A stretch of 64,000 nt of DNA from Paramecium octaurelia (taxonomy: Eukaryota; Ciliophora; Oligohymenophorea; Peniculida; Parameciidae), in the NCBI GenBank assembly GCA_905182995.1, contig CAJJDP010000128.1, positions 124,001 to 188,000 of the forward strand, read 5' to 3'. How positions within the stretch are numbered: the stretch's first letter is position 1; each line of letters begins with the position of its first letter. The notes under the pieces are model-generated. The model made no database searches. It was given only the letters and a program-made list of their open reading frames with translations, and was not told where the DNA came from. Position numbers and translations under genes: made by a program. Below are positions 25,716-37,459 of this stretch, piece by piece.

Positions 25716-27068
25716 TCAAACACGAATCATTTCCAATAGATTATGCAATTAGATATTCATTCTCTTCTGAACTCCAATTATCAATTCAAGAAACTAATAG
25801 AAATCAATTCGTTGAACTTAAAATTTGCAAAACAAAAGTTGATATTCCACTCCTTAAAGATTCTCATTCAGCATCCCAGAAAAATTACTAATTTTACAAA
25901 ACTAAGACAGTGACAAGGTTTTCATTCCCTTTCCGCAATACCAAAACAAATTCAATAATTCAAGAACAGCATTATTGACTAGTTAATATTCATCACTTAA
26001 TAATTTATAAGATGTATCCTTCCATTCTTTTTATTGAGTAGAAATCAGAATTGCGTCAGTGACAACTAACTCTTTAACATAAAAATCAAAGGGAGATATT
26101 TCTTCTTTACTATTCTTGAATTAAGTTATTTATAAACTTGGTGCTGAATTCATTTCTAATATGAAGGGTTAACCTTGTTTGTTAAGTAAGATATCTAGAC
26201 CAATAATACAAAAATTTTGAGATTATTCAGGCTTTTCACTTTTTGAATGATAAAGTAAGAATGGATAAATGGCTTTCATGAATTGAGCTATTAAATTTTC
26301 GATATTTTGAAATATCACTTAATCATCTTATCCTTGTTTTTATAATGATTATCGAAATGCTTAGAAACTCTATTTGTTTGATTGATTATCATTCATAAAA
26401 TCTGTTGAACAAGGCACATAATTAGTGCTTTCACAATTAATTGCATAATTTGTTAAATGAGCGAATTGATTTTTATTAGCTTTTTCATAGGCATCAACAC
26501 ATATTCTAACCAGCCCTTCTTTATTCAAATAACAAATATAAGGATTTAATTTTTAAATGAGAATGTAAAATCTAAGATCGAATTTTTTATTATCTATAAG
26601 CATAGGGTTATCTATATATTTCTAAATAACCATTTTCTCTAGGCCTGCTTTTTTTATTAAATCATTCATACTATTAGGGAAGAATATCCCTTTCCCTTCA
26701 GATCCATTAGATGGTTTGGCAATGAACTAATTGAGATTTTTAGAATACAAGAGATTTCTGTCTTCAGGATAAATGTAGGTTTCAGGGTAAATTTAATTAA
26801 TTTCTGGGTAGAACATCCCAAATGAAGACAGACACTACTTAGTGGAAGCTTTAGAACTAACAATACCAACCCCTTTAATCTTGTTGCAGATTTATAATCT
26901 TGGTCTGTCCATTGAAAATTTGGAGCACTTATCCTTTTTTCTTTAATTCCAAACAATTTTAGCTTTTGAATGTTATTCACCACAATCAATCCAATTCTAT
27001 TTTTCAATAATCATTTTTAAAAGGGTCCTTTCGCTACCCTTAACATTTGATATATCAAACTTTAGCAT
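25716..27068 (-). CDS. Tubulin tyrosine ligase-like (TTLL) glycylase/glutamylase
   Basis: 450-aa intronless product with the ATP-grasp core of TTLL enzymes: FIAKPSNGSEGKGIFF (nucleotide-binding loop), MVIQKYIDNPMLID, KKFDLRFYILI, HLTNYAIN and ILEMNSAPSL (metal-binding Glu and Asn). These enzymes add amino acids to tubulin tails on ciliary and cortical microtubules. Which amino acid cannot be told. The stop is 23 bp upstream of the PTEN-like start, so the two genes are co-directional and tightly packed. Confidence 0.88.
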
Positions 27069-27148
27069 ATTATATATATATTAACAAATTAATATTAGAT
27101 CATCTAGATTAATAATAAAAGTTATATAACTTTATAAAAAATTTTTTC

Positions 27149-27505
27149 ATGTCAGATTTATTATTAAAAAAATTGGTAATTGAAGATGCCTGTAGAATAT
27201 TTTACTATCCGCTAATTCTTGATACAATTTAAAGCCGAGTTTATTATAATTTTAATCTGCTAAATATCTTATTGATACCTGCTAAAAAGAAAAAGGCTTT
27301 GCCTCCTCTTAGTTCTTAAATCAAAAATTATCAACTGATGGTTGCTCAGACATTCTATTATTGTATTGATGAGATGGGTGTTTTTAATATATTAAATGTA
27401 AACCCATCTTTTCTGTTGAATATTAGAATGCTCTAAAATAGATTTGATTAGGTTAGGAGTTCTCAAAACTAAATCCTTCTTTTATTTTTCCTTATTGTTT
27501 AATGA
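27149..27505 (+). CDS. Small unrecognised protein
   Basis: 118-aa frame, 80 bp from the divergent TTLL start. The first 85 residues are protein-like (LLLKKLVIEDACRIFYYP, YQLMVAQTFYYCIDEMG). The last part may be mis-framed: a possible 29-nt intron starting near 27399 would end the protein early instead. No family recognised. Confidence 0.45.
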
Positions 27506-27838
27506 ATTTCTTTGTTATTTTTGGCTTCTACTCTTTCTCTCTGCTTTTAATTATTTGAACTACTCTCTGTAACAATCATAGAACTATTCTTATCATACTT
27601 AATTGATCATACTTTCTATTACTCTATTAACTAACACATTTGCAGAGTTAAAGTAAAATCTCTTATGTTTCAAGGTTAATTTAGATAATCTAAATAAATT
27701 AAGTTATAAAGAGCAAACATAAAGTCTTTAATTTAATCAATAAATGATCACTTTCTGAGTTTATGATGCATAAAATTACAATATAAATTATTTTCTAAGT
27801 GACTTTTTTAATAATCTTAAAATTACTAAATTTTATAA
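27506..27838. other. Intergenic stretch
   Basis: About 330 bp rich in T-runs on the plus strand; no convincing gene on either strand. Confidence 0.45.
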
Positions 27839-28716
27839 ATGGAGGGATAATAATATCAATATTTGATGGCAGATGAGTACTTCTTAGAAAATAATGAATC
27901 TTATTCGTCATTTTCACTAGGTGATATTTAATTTTTAGTCAATTTAAATGATATTGATGCTCCTATTTTTCAACCCTCCAAAATTCAGAATCCATATGTG
28001 AGTTTGATTGGGAATTATTGCATGGCTGGTATTATGATTATTCATAGCCTGTTTAGATTCATCTATTATTTTCATCAACAAAGTCGATCCAATATTTGTT
28101 GCTATTCGAGTACTTAGAAATAAATTAGCAAACTAATAATAAGAGAAAAGTATTGAATTTGAGAACATTTTCAATGGTGAAGATACATTTGAAGTTTACT
28201 TGAGCAAGCACCAGCAAATAAGAGAGAATATTGATTGCATAAGTAACAAAACTCTGATTGGAGATGACATATATGTTAAGTTGGATAAAGGAAAGCTCTT
28301 CTAATTTTTAGATTATAAATACAATAGCATTCTTCAGTATTCAAAAAAAAGTGTGTATTTTGTAGATGATTGCAATTAGAAAAGATAAGATGGTATATAA
28401 AATTATAATAAACTTAGAATCCGAGTTACAGATTTGTACTCTCTTTAGATAATATATTGGAGAATAACTATTTAAAGAGTATTAGGCCACTAAAAAAATT
28501 GTTGTAGCCAATTAGACATCAACAGTGGAATTTCAAAAAGATCAAAATGGAAGTAAACAAGAATAAAACAAAGAGGTAAACACAACAAAGCAAATCAATA
28601 GGACCTCGAAGAAGACAAATAATTAATAAGATTAACAATCATTATAGGCTCGAAAGTGGTGTGGGAATATGGATAAATTCTTAATAAAAATTCCCTAATC
28701 AGAATAAAAGAAATGA
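27839..28716 (+). CDS. RNASEH2B: Ribonuclease H2 subunit B
   Basis: 274-aa product; introns 28029-28056 (28 nt) and 28393-28417 (25 nt). Splicing the first joins SLIGNYCMAD to SSIIFINKVDPIFVAIRVL, which matches the RNASEH2B pattern of a short strand followed by the DPLF hallmark. A helical C-terminal domain follows, including a segment with SILQYSKKSV. A basic tail ends in KWCGNMDKFLIK, reminiscent of a PCNA-binding motif but lacking a convincing Gln. The protein is a structural subunit of the heterotrimer that removes ribonucleotides from DNA in the nucleus. The length is near that of human RNASEH2B (312 aa). Confidence 0.75.
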
Positions 28717-29060
28717 TCAATAGTTATTTTTAAAATATGATTTTGTTATTAGTAGTAATTAATATTATGAAATTCGCATTTGCTTATATGTAATTCTAAT
28801 ATAATTAATTGTAATTATATTGTCTTAATATTATATTATAATAAAATAATACTAAAAATATAATTTATAACCCCTAATTTTATTAATTATATTTTTTTGT
28901 TTTTTAGTTTCTAAGTAGAAGGTCAGAAACTAAGGAGAACTTTGAGGAATGGGGGAGAAGAGGCTTGTCATAAGTCAAGAATAAGGGAGGTGGTAATGAT
29001 TTGGATGCAAAATGGTGAAGCTTACTGCGATCACATAAATTTGAAAGTTAATCGATATCA
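28717..29060. other. Intergenic stretch
   Basis: About 340 bp between two convergent genes. The part up to 28900 is nearly pure AT. No gene seen. Confidence 0.45.
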
Positions 29061-30230
29061 TCATGTTTCTTGTTCTTCTTTAATTTCAGGGAGTTGGTGG
29101 AGGAAGGAGCTATAATAGGTTTGCATGCTTGATTATTGTTAGATATAGGCGCTTATATTTATGGGCTATTAAATTTGTAAACAAAAATACATAATATGGT
29201 GAAGGAAGTGGTTGAAAAAATAATAATTACTCAGGTTTAACCAAGATGGCACCATAACCGTTATTTTAGTCTATGTTTTAGGATGTGAAAGATGAAATTG
29301 ATTAATACATTAATTGTGTAGGATGATATGTATTATGATGATGAAATTGAAATTTCTAATATAGTTTTTGCAAAGGACATGATTTCATTGTGAAAATCGG
29401 AAGTTTATGCTATATCCTTTGGAGGAGGATCTATTGAATATAGAACAATTAGAGATACATGGTCAATGTTCAGTTTATTGAGTTTGGTTTTCATTTTTAG
29501 ATTTTTGGATCTGCTTTTGGAGATATTTTTCTTCTCTATATGGTAATTGTAGGATTCACTAGATTAGATATTATAGGTACTTTAATTGTTGTAATGTTTG
29601 AAAAATGGATTTAATTTTATCGATGTCCTCGATATCAATTTATTAGGATAAGTTATAATTTTTGTATTTTAGAATAATATTTCGAAAGAGCTGAGCAAAT
29701 TCAAATTTGATGGCACCATTATTTGAATTTTGATTAACACAAAATATTGAGGAAATAACAGAGGGTTTAAGAGTTTTAGTCATTTGGGATCCTTTTTATA
29801 ATAAATACATTTATTTACCATTTTTATCTCCATTAACCGCCTTGGAAATACGCCTTAGAACTTTTCGAACCAAGGAGTAAAAATAATTCTTGATTAAACC
29901 ATCTGTTCTTTATGGCAATTCCTTAGATATACTCCTCTAATTAAGGATATTTAATATAATTACCCATCGATTACCATATTTGCTTTGCAATTCAAAAAGT
30001 TTGTCCACTTCATTTTGAGTCCATTAATCTTTGTTGACAACAGGGTTTAACTAATTATGGAATCTCTCCTTGCACGATTTCCCTGATCTTTTATATCCCA
30101 TGGAGATCATTGTTTTTGAAACTCTCCTCCAATTATAATTTTAAGTCTTGCAGATTTCAAGCAAAGCCTTATCCTCCTAGTTTAAAATAATTAATTAATA
30201 TACTTCTGGTCTCCAATTCTTCCTTCTCAT
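29061..30230 (-). CDS. R2R3-type Myb protein
   Basis: 346-aa product with five introns: 30177-30203 (27), 29937-29963 (27), 29559-29580 (22), 29431-29458 (28) and 29166-29190 (25). Removing the first restores NWRPEEDKALLEIC and the second restores YGNRWRSISKELPQRTD, giving two consecutive Myb repeats (about residues 4-105) with spaced Trp residues. The remaining 240 residues are Gln/Ser/Asn-rich and end SSFLHQLPEIKEEQET. Two-repeat Myb proteins act as transcription or splicing factors; which applies here is unknown. Confidence 0.82.
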
Positions 30231-30236
30231 AATTAA

Positions 30237-30257
30237 TATATATATATATATATATAA
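30237..30257. repeat. Short (TA)n tract
   Basis: An uninterrupted TA dinucleotide run of about 20 bp directly upstream of the Myb gene start. Confidence 0.8.
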
Positions 30258-30277
30258 TTATATAGATAATAGACTAT

Positions 30278-30412
30278 TCAACTCATCTTAATTGCAGCTA
30301 ATTGTTCTTTCAAAGCAGCTAATTATAGTTGTAATTATAATAATTCAGGACTTGTTCTCATCGATACTTTAGGAGTGTAAACTGGAGCAGGCATATTATT
30401 TCCATACATCAT
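30278..30412 (-). CDS. 44-aa micro-protein overlapping the U2AF35 stop
   Basis: The two consecutive ATG codons (ATGATG) overlap the TGA of the U2AF35 gene, and the frame runs 45 codons to TGA. The peptide reads like real protein: a Pro-containing start, then SPELLQLQLQLAALKEQLAA, a regular leucine heptad pattern. It could be a tiny independent coiled-coil gene, or a remnant or alternative C-terminus of the neighbour. No introns. Function unknown. Confidence 0.4.
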
Positions 30413-31350
30413 TTTTTGAGCTTACGAAACCTATATGAATAAGATAATGGGGTATAATTTACATTTTGGATACCAGTTTCATTCCAATCATTAATCATTT
30501 TTTGTCTTTCAATAGAATTTCTACGACTAGATTCTCTACTACTACTACTTTTCTTCTTTTTGCTTTTCTTCTCCTTCTTTTTATGTTTCTTGGGACTCTT
30601 TCTAAACATCACAACAATGTCTTACTCAATATTGACTTCTTTCTCCTTTTTCTCTCTATATTCTGGATGCTCTTCATACATTTGATTGAACAAACTCTTC
30701 TTAAATTTTGTGGATATCTTCTTTAGATGTAGATAGTTGCATGCTCCACCTCTGTAAATCATTCATTTCTAATTTAATACCTTTAACATGTCCCATCAAT
30801 GTATTATTTGCATTTAGCACTGCTAAAATCTAGCACAGGCGAATATTCCATCTACAAAGGCCTATTTTCATATGATAAATTCTAAAGAGCATTGAAGCAT
30901 GACTCTGCAAACAATTCAGATGTATATTTCACATACACATTTCCTACTAAATGATCGCCAATGTTTTCGCATACTATCAAATCCTCTATTTCACCAAACT
31001 CTGCTAACTTAACATAATTATCCTCTTTTTACTTTCAAAAATACGTCTTCATAAAAGTTTTCGAATTTCTCCAATGCCTCCTCAATACCCGCTTAAGACA
31101 CTGCATTTCCTGAAGCTATTGCCACTTCCATTGGAGAGTTTTAATACATATGCTGACCATTATATCACAATTTCTTACTTTAAATAAAATTGTCTAAGAA
31201 ATTGGAGGGATGCTATGGATTCTTTAACATTTGTTTTCATAACGACAAGCTCCAATTTTGATATAAAATGAACAATTCACCTAATATTAGGAGTGTTAAT
31301 CATACTTTGTCTTCTTCTGTTCCATACACTCTTTCCAATCCGCCTGCCAT
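30409..31350 (-). CDS. U2AF1: U2AF small subunit (3' splice-site recognition)
   Basis: 278-aa product with four introns: 31281-31305 (25), 31153-31178 (26, CAG), 31008-31032 (25, AAG) and 30752-30780 (29, CAG). Architecture is canonical: first CCCH finger (VNCSFYIKIGACRYENKCQRIH, C-x8-C-x5-C-x3-H), a UHM/RRM (LKLAEFGEIEDLIVCENIGD, VGNVYVKY), a second CCCH finger (CKQYIDGTCQRGGACNYLH), then a Lys/Ser-rich tail. U2AF35 reads the AG at 3' splice sites, of interest in a genome whose introns average 25 nt and often end in AAG, including one of its own. Divergent from the Cache gene across 212 bp. Confidence 0.93.
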
Positions 31351-31562
31351 TTAATAATTAATTATATATTTATATTTTTGTAAGAGTGAACGCAAATTAT
31401 AATATTTTTCATATAGTGTAAATATAATTTATTATATTATTAATAGTTATTAATATTCAATATTTTGTAATAATCGCCTACCTTAGGTTAATAATTTAGT
31501 GAAATTTACGTTGAATTATTTCAATGGATATATTATAATAATAAATAATTTAAAATTTGGAA

Positions 31563-33334
31563 ATGCAAGCCATCCATTTTCAAAATATCTAGCATAATTT
31601 CAAATATCTTAAAAATTTGAGACTAAAAACCCAATTACTCATTTTAATTAGCTTTTAGATTATTTTCATCATGACATTCCTGGTTTTCAGCAATTACATC
31701 CACACAGCCTTTATATAGTTATTTTTTGCCGAGTCCTCTCAATAAATTTACCTCAAAACCTCGAATTCATTGCTCAAAACTTAATTAAATGAATATAATT
31801 CATACTTCACTTCATTGTTTCATACTAGTAATAAAATGTATATTTATAATTAGATGGACAAACACTGATATCATTCTTCTAACTTTACACATATCTTAGA
31901 AATAAAACATAGACACATCTGGATCCTCTAAATCCTAAGTTTAACATGAATTATGGAGGTGTTAATGGCAAAATTCCTAAATCTATTTAATCAAATAGAA
32001 TCGGCGCTTACAACACCACTATCTCCTGTATATGCTATACTAACAAATCCAAATTTCACCAACCTTATACTCATGAAGAATTAATTAACATTAAAACTCA
32101 GGAATCGATGCAGAGTTTTGGCATGGTTATTTTCCAGGGTAAAACCACTTTGTAATCGTTTCTCTATGGGTATGTCTAAAGAGATAACATTTTAATGACT
32201 TATCCATGTTTACAAAGACACGACATTGCTAACTATATTCCTGAAAATAGAACTTGGTATATGGAAGCCAAAAGAAACTTTTAAGCCCATAAAATTTATG
32301 ATAAATACAATTTTTCGATAACTTACCCTTACTTACGTAAGTAATATTAAAATGAATTTAGTGTTTAAGTCAACAAGCGTAGGGTTATCTATGGCGATAC
32401 CATTTGTTGATAGGAATCTCTCTTTCATTGGAACTGGTGCTTTTGATTTGATTCCATCCAGTTTATTAAAAGAAGTCACTCAATAATTTGGCAGGGATTT
32501 CACTTCTATATTTCTTGCATCCTTAGACGGAATACTGATTATGCATCCTTTCAATATAACCTCTGATAAAATACCACTTTATTTCTACAATCAATCTATT
32601 ACTGGGTTTAGCTTATCAGATTGGTAAGGATTGTCTGATCCTTCATTCAAATCAAATTGCCAGAATTAAACAACAACCATGAATTTTAAGTGTCTTTATA
32701 ACTCATTTTATAATTAAGATATGTTCGTAAGTTAATAAATATTGCATGAGTTTAATATGTCTGTCATCGTGTAAATTATCTATTTATATTTTAGATTGGT
32801 TAGCAGTTCAGAATTTAATAAGTTTTCTGATGAATTCAATTCTAATTTGCACTCAAAATTAAATATTACATTTTAGAATTCATTAATTGAACAAGCAAGT
32901 CTATTTGTTTTCCTTAGTTTTCTCATTTACTTCATGATTTCTTATTTATTCTATCCAATAGAATTAATCATTAATGCAGCCATGAATTAAATCTAAAAGA
33001 AAAAGTACCAAAACAAAAATTTGAATACGATATTGCAATCGCTATTAAGTGTTTAGATTTTAGACCTCTATAGATCATGTTAACATTTTAATAAACTATT
33101 TGAAAGGTTCTCCTTCAATAAAACTGAATAGTGTTAAAAAATTGAAAATCTATAATATCCTTAAAAAATAGAAGAAATTAAATTGTGTTCTTTTGTAGAT
33201 CCTAAGAAATTAAGAAAACTAGAGGTATAATTCCTTTTTAACAATAGTTTAAATTACAAAATCAATAAAATGAAAATTTTAATTTAGTGAAATCGTTTAT
33301 CAGATAAGCTTATTTTTAACTACGACTCAAGTGA
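31563..33334 (+). CDS. Cache-domain membrane protein (putative sensor)
   Basis: 565-aa product; introns 31828-31853 (26), 32337-32361 (25) and 33225-33247 (23). A membrane segment (LILISFQIIFIMTFLVF) near residues 25-45 is followed by a large extracellular part with Cache features (NRTWYMEAKR, FSITYPYL, then FIGTGAFDLIPSSLL). A second membrane helix (LFVFLSFLIYFMISYLF, about 428-445) precedes a 110-residue Gln/Lys-rich cytoplasmic tail. Cache domains bind small extracellular ligands. No kinase, cyclase or methyl-accepting output domain follows, so signalling must go through a partner or the gene continues in a way I did not see. Confidence 0.75.
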
Positions 33335-33408
33335 ATTTTGATTTACTTTAACTTGTTTTTGTTTTCATATAGTTATATCATAAAACTGATAAATAATAAA
33401 AGTATATT

Positions 33409-34968
33409 TCAAATCCTCACAGCTTTTCCAACTTAAGAATCTGCTCTTTAATGATGTAACAATTTTAGATGTAGATTTTTAAATGATTAATCTTGTAACA
33501 TTGGATTCTCAACTGGCATACCTTATCTTTAAGTAGATTCTCCTCTTTCCCCTCTATCTTTCTTAAAAGCCTTCATTTATTGTTTAAAAGTGCAAGTATT
33601 AAACGACTTATCATTCACTAACTCGTCTAAACCTGAACTTGGTGTTCTTTTTGCGCTAGTATTCCCAATATTATTCACATAATGTTTCAATCTATCAAAG
33701 GCATCTATAAATAGTAATAATTTCTTACTTTATCCATTCTATGAATCCAAGTTAATTGTTACTTTTGGCGCTTCATATTTACCCAAGCCTAATTTTCCCA
33801 TGAAATTTGATAATTCGTCCTTTCTTTTATAAGGCTTAACATTATCTTTAACTTCAATTGTAAAATTCATAGTTTGTTATACTTTAACATTGAGATAAGT
33901 ATTTTCTTTTTTTGTTTTTTGGCCTGAAGTTCCAATAAATTATGAAGAGGGACTCGCTTATATAAAACCAAATCTGGCATTTGGAGATTTGCCATGAGAC
34001 AATTTGTTGTTGATTTGTGGAGCTTATGAATTGAGATAAGTTCCTCCATTTTTGCCACTTCCATTTTCAGTCAGTACTTCTTACTTTAATTTATTGGGAG
34101 TATTAAATTATTATAACAAAGTATCAAAGGTTTTAACCTTTTAAGTTTGATTTTAATCAGTACTGACCTTAGTATTAGAAGTGTTATTTTTTAAGTTCTA
34201 AAGGAGTTCTTATTGATTATATCTTTCTTTGAAAGGTGTTCTTCGATTGAATAAATCAGTTAGATCTTCTAATGTATTTGCACTCTTAAATTAATCTAGT
34301 AATTCCATGTAATTATTAGCTATTACTGGACAATCTGGAATGGGGACTTCTTCCTTTTATACAACAAAATCTGAGTTCTTTACACCAAGCTCTAAATTCT
34401 ATAAGTAATCTAATTTTTTTTGTGATTAGATTTCTTGTTTTGAAGGGATTTGATGTAAATTACTTTTTTCAATACATTTCAAGCTAAATTCATGTTTAAT
34501 AGAATCAACAGTTTAATTGATTGGTTCTTATTTACAAAGAGTTTCATTGAGTTATATTAATTATTCTGGATCTTCTTCTAATTTTACATCCAATTAAGCT
34601 TATTCATTCTATTAATCAAAGATCTCTTAAGAAATTTATTGTTATAGATTGACTTCTTGTGTTTCCACAGGTTTAATCTCTACTATTACAACTTAGCTTT
34701 CTTATGGAATTAAGATTGGCTAATTACTGATTTCTATTTTATTGATATTAGTTTCAATTTTTGTTGATTATTGTGGTATTTCATTGTAGCCTGCTTGAAC
34801 AGCCATGGCTTTGAATGCGTCAAACTTATTTTTATATTTATCAATTAGATCTTTTGATGATCTTGCCCAAGTGTTGAGAACTTTAGATTCTTGAGGTTGT
34901 TCTTATTAAATAGAGGGGTCTTAGACACTTTATTCTTGAGTTTCAGACAATTACTAATTATCGGACAT
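33409..34968 (-). CDS. Unrecognised Gln-rich protein
   Basis: 519-aa intronless frame. The N-terminal half is low-complexity (Gln, Glu, Ser, Pro), the rest mixed; recognisable only are stretches such as RFGFIQASPSS and MGKLGLGKYEAPKVT. No signal peptide, membrane segment or known domain. The start is 101 bp from the divergent RSPH9 gene. Confidence 0.75.
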
Positions 34969-35069
34969 TTTATTATTAAATTTATTTTCTTAATTTTACA
35001 ATATGCATTATGATCTATTTAGATAACAAAATAATATTAAATTCGGATTATAATTATATATATTAATAA

Positions 35070-36030
35070 ATGGAAATTTATCGTATTCCTGAAGACTTGA
35101 GATTCGTAAATCAGATTGGTCAGACTCTTAGTGCAGAAGAGAAGTATTGATTAATGTAATGAAGGATCAAGTTAGAAATTGCTTTGATAAAGCTAGGCGA
35201 AACTTAGACATTTGATTAATTGCTATTTTGGGGAAGAATCGAAGGAACAGTTGCCAATTATTATATTGCCATTGGATTGAATTTCAAGAATAATTTTGAA
35301 TTCCCTCACAAAACATTCTTCTACACTGCAAATTTAAAGGAATTCTAAAATTTACCACCCCTCAATCCAGAATACAAAGAATAAGTTGAAACTTTCAGAC
35401 AGTTATTTTCTGGATAACCTGAAAAAATACTCATTAATATCACAGGTGAAGATGGAGATCAACCACCTGCTGATTAACCAAATCCAGATGAACCTCAACA
35501 AGTTGTAAAAAATGATGATGACTCCGATGTTGAAATAAAACCACCTCCCAAGAATTTTTTGGAAGTGGATAGACTAGCCTATGTGGTTAATGCAATTGAA
35601 TTCGAATGTGCACTTCTCCCTGTTGGTGCAGTTAGATTGACTCCTACTCACGAATTAAGGTAATTAATTAACTTTCTTTAGATATAATGATTCATTCGAA
35701 GGACTCAATCTATAAGAAGCATCAAAGATATCCAATTATCAACATTTCAGAGCACCTCAGAGTCCCAACAAAAAGACATTGATTGCCTAAGACGATGCTC
35801 TTTTTCATTATGACTTCTTTGATTAATTGGATGACCATCCTGTTGGATAGTGGAGTTTACAAACTGATTCCTCCAAATATCAAGTACTCATTTATATATA
35901 TGTTTAGGTCACTATACGTAATCTCTAATGGCCAGGCTTCTTGGGTTATCATAGAGCAGGAACTAGAATTTTTGGATATGCCTATTTTGGGGATGGTATC
36001 AAAAATGTGGATTTGGCATTTCAACTATGA
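35070..36030 (+). CDS. RSPH9: Radial spoke head protein 9
   Basis: 297-aa product; introns 35144-35164 (21 nt, AAG acceptor), 35660-35681 (22) and 35884-35907 (24). Diagnostic stretches are LLFWGRIEGTVANYYIAIGL, DRLAYVVNAIEFECALLPVG, SFEGLNLQEASKISNYQHFR and TIRNLQWPGFLGYHRAGT, ending with YFGDGIKNVDLAFQL. The protein belongs to the head of radial spokes in motile cilia. The length is slightly above human RSPH9 (276 aa) because of an acidic, Pro-rich insert around residues 115-140. Confidence 0.92.
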
Positions 36031-36457
36031 TTATTAATAATAAATATCCATGCATTCAAAATAATTCATAGTTTATATTGTGTAAATTGCAAAATCATTA
36101 TAATTCTATTTTATTACTATGTGTTTTACAATTTAATTTATCTCTGAATTCCTAATTCCCAAACTTATCTCTCTTAATATGCAGAATTTGACAATCATAT
36201 TCATTTAACTATATTAAATTTAATCTGAACTCTAAAATAGTTATTTTGACATATAGATATTCTCTGATGTTTAAAAGTTTCCTAAATTATTTAATATTAA
36301 AACCCACATATCAATGAATTTAGTTCTTCAACAAACGTACTTTTTTGTGATTTAAAATATAACGCAGCTTTTGATATTAGATATCAAAGATGCGAATTAA
36401 ATGTTTCATCATAAAATATATCTTAATAATCTCTTGGTTCAATTCAGTATATCATTA
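35251..36457. repeat. First copy of a 1,207-bp near-perfect duplication
   Basis: Matches 36680-37886 at a constant offset of 1,429. The only differences I find are three substitutions near the start (35270, 35303, 35306), all silent in the RSPH9 reading frame. The shared block ends here at a TA (36456-36457), after which the two copies diverge completely. Confidence 0.9.
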
Positions 36458-36678
36458 CAGTCCTTGCAGGGAATTATTTGGAAATAAACAATATTACATG
36501 CAATTGCTATCAATGTCAAAATGTCATTGGGATTCCTAACAGTGATCTTCGATGAATATACATACTCATTAATTTAATTTTAAAGAATTCAATTTGTTTT
36601 TAAATAATAGAATAGGGGAGTATATAAATTGAGAAAAAGATGTCTTAATTTGAGCTAGCTAATTAAAGATTTATGTAA
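36458..36678. mobile_element. Probable retained internal eliminated sequence (one end only)
   Basis: The first copy of the duplicated block continues into 221 bp absent from the second copy. The departure point is exactly a TA, and the novel sequence starts TACAGTCC, agreeing with the first six positions of the Paramecium IES end consensus (TAYAGYNR). In the second copy the same TA is followed directly by TGAATATT, as expected after precise excision. The tail is non-coding and very AT-rich and stops at the N, so the other IES end is not in the window. A chimeric contig end is the main alternative. Confidence 0.5.
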
Positions 36679-36679
36679 N
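36679..36679. other. Assembly gap (single N)
   Basis: Single undetermined base where the IES-like tail of one contig meets the repeated start of the next. Confidence 0.95.
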
Positions 36680-37459
36680 TTGCCAATTATTATATTGCTA
36701 TTGGATTGAATTTCAAGAATAATTTTGAATTTCCCCACAAAACATTCTTCTACACTGCAAATTTAAAGGAATTCTAAAATTTACCACCCCTCAATCCAGA
36801 ATACAAAGAATAAGTTGAAACTTTCAGACAGTTATTTTCTGGATAACCTGAAAAAATACTCATTAATATCACAGGTGAAGATGGAGATCAACCACCTGCT
36901 GATTAACCAAATCCAGATGAACCTCAACAAGTTGTAAAAAATGATGATGACTCCGATGTTGAAATAAAACCACCTCCCAAGAATTTTTTGGAAGTGGATA
37001 GACTAGCCTATGTGGTTAATGCAATTGAATTCGAATGTGCACTTCTCCCTGTTGGTGCAGTTAGATTGACTCCTACTCACGAATTAAGGTAATTAATTAA
37101 CTTTCTTTAGATATAATGATTCATTCGAAGGACTCAATCTATAAGAAGCATCAAAGATATCCAATTATCAACATTTCAGAGCACCTCAGAGTCCCAACAA
37201 AAAGACATTGATTGCCTAAGACGATGCTCTTTTTCATTATGACTTCTTTGATTAATTGGATGACCATCCTGTTGGATAGTGGAGTTTACAAACTGATTCC
37301 TCCAAATATCAAGTACTCATTTATATATATGTTTAGGTCACTATACGTAATCTCTAATGGCCAGGCTTCTTGGGTTATCATAGAGCAGGAACTAGAATTT
37401 TTGGATATGCCTATTTTGGGGATGGTATCAAAAATGTGGATTTGGCATTTCAACTATGA
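36680..37459 (+). pseudogene. RSPH9, second copy lacking its 5' end
   Basis: Starts inside exon 2 right after the N and runs through the stop at 37457-37459. Introns 37089-37110 and 37313-37336 correspond to introns 2 and 3 of the first copy. No internal damage. It most likely represents the same locus seen from the other contig. Confidence 0.75.

Noticed and set aside
26666..27007. Many short open frames under the standard genetic code, such as a 113-codon one inside the TTLL gene and one at 24891-25232 opposite the PTEN-like gene
   Set aside because: They are antisense or off-frame shadows; the true frames are continuous only when TAA and TAG are read as glutamine.
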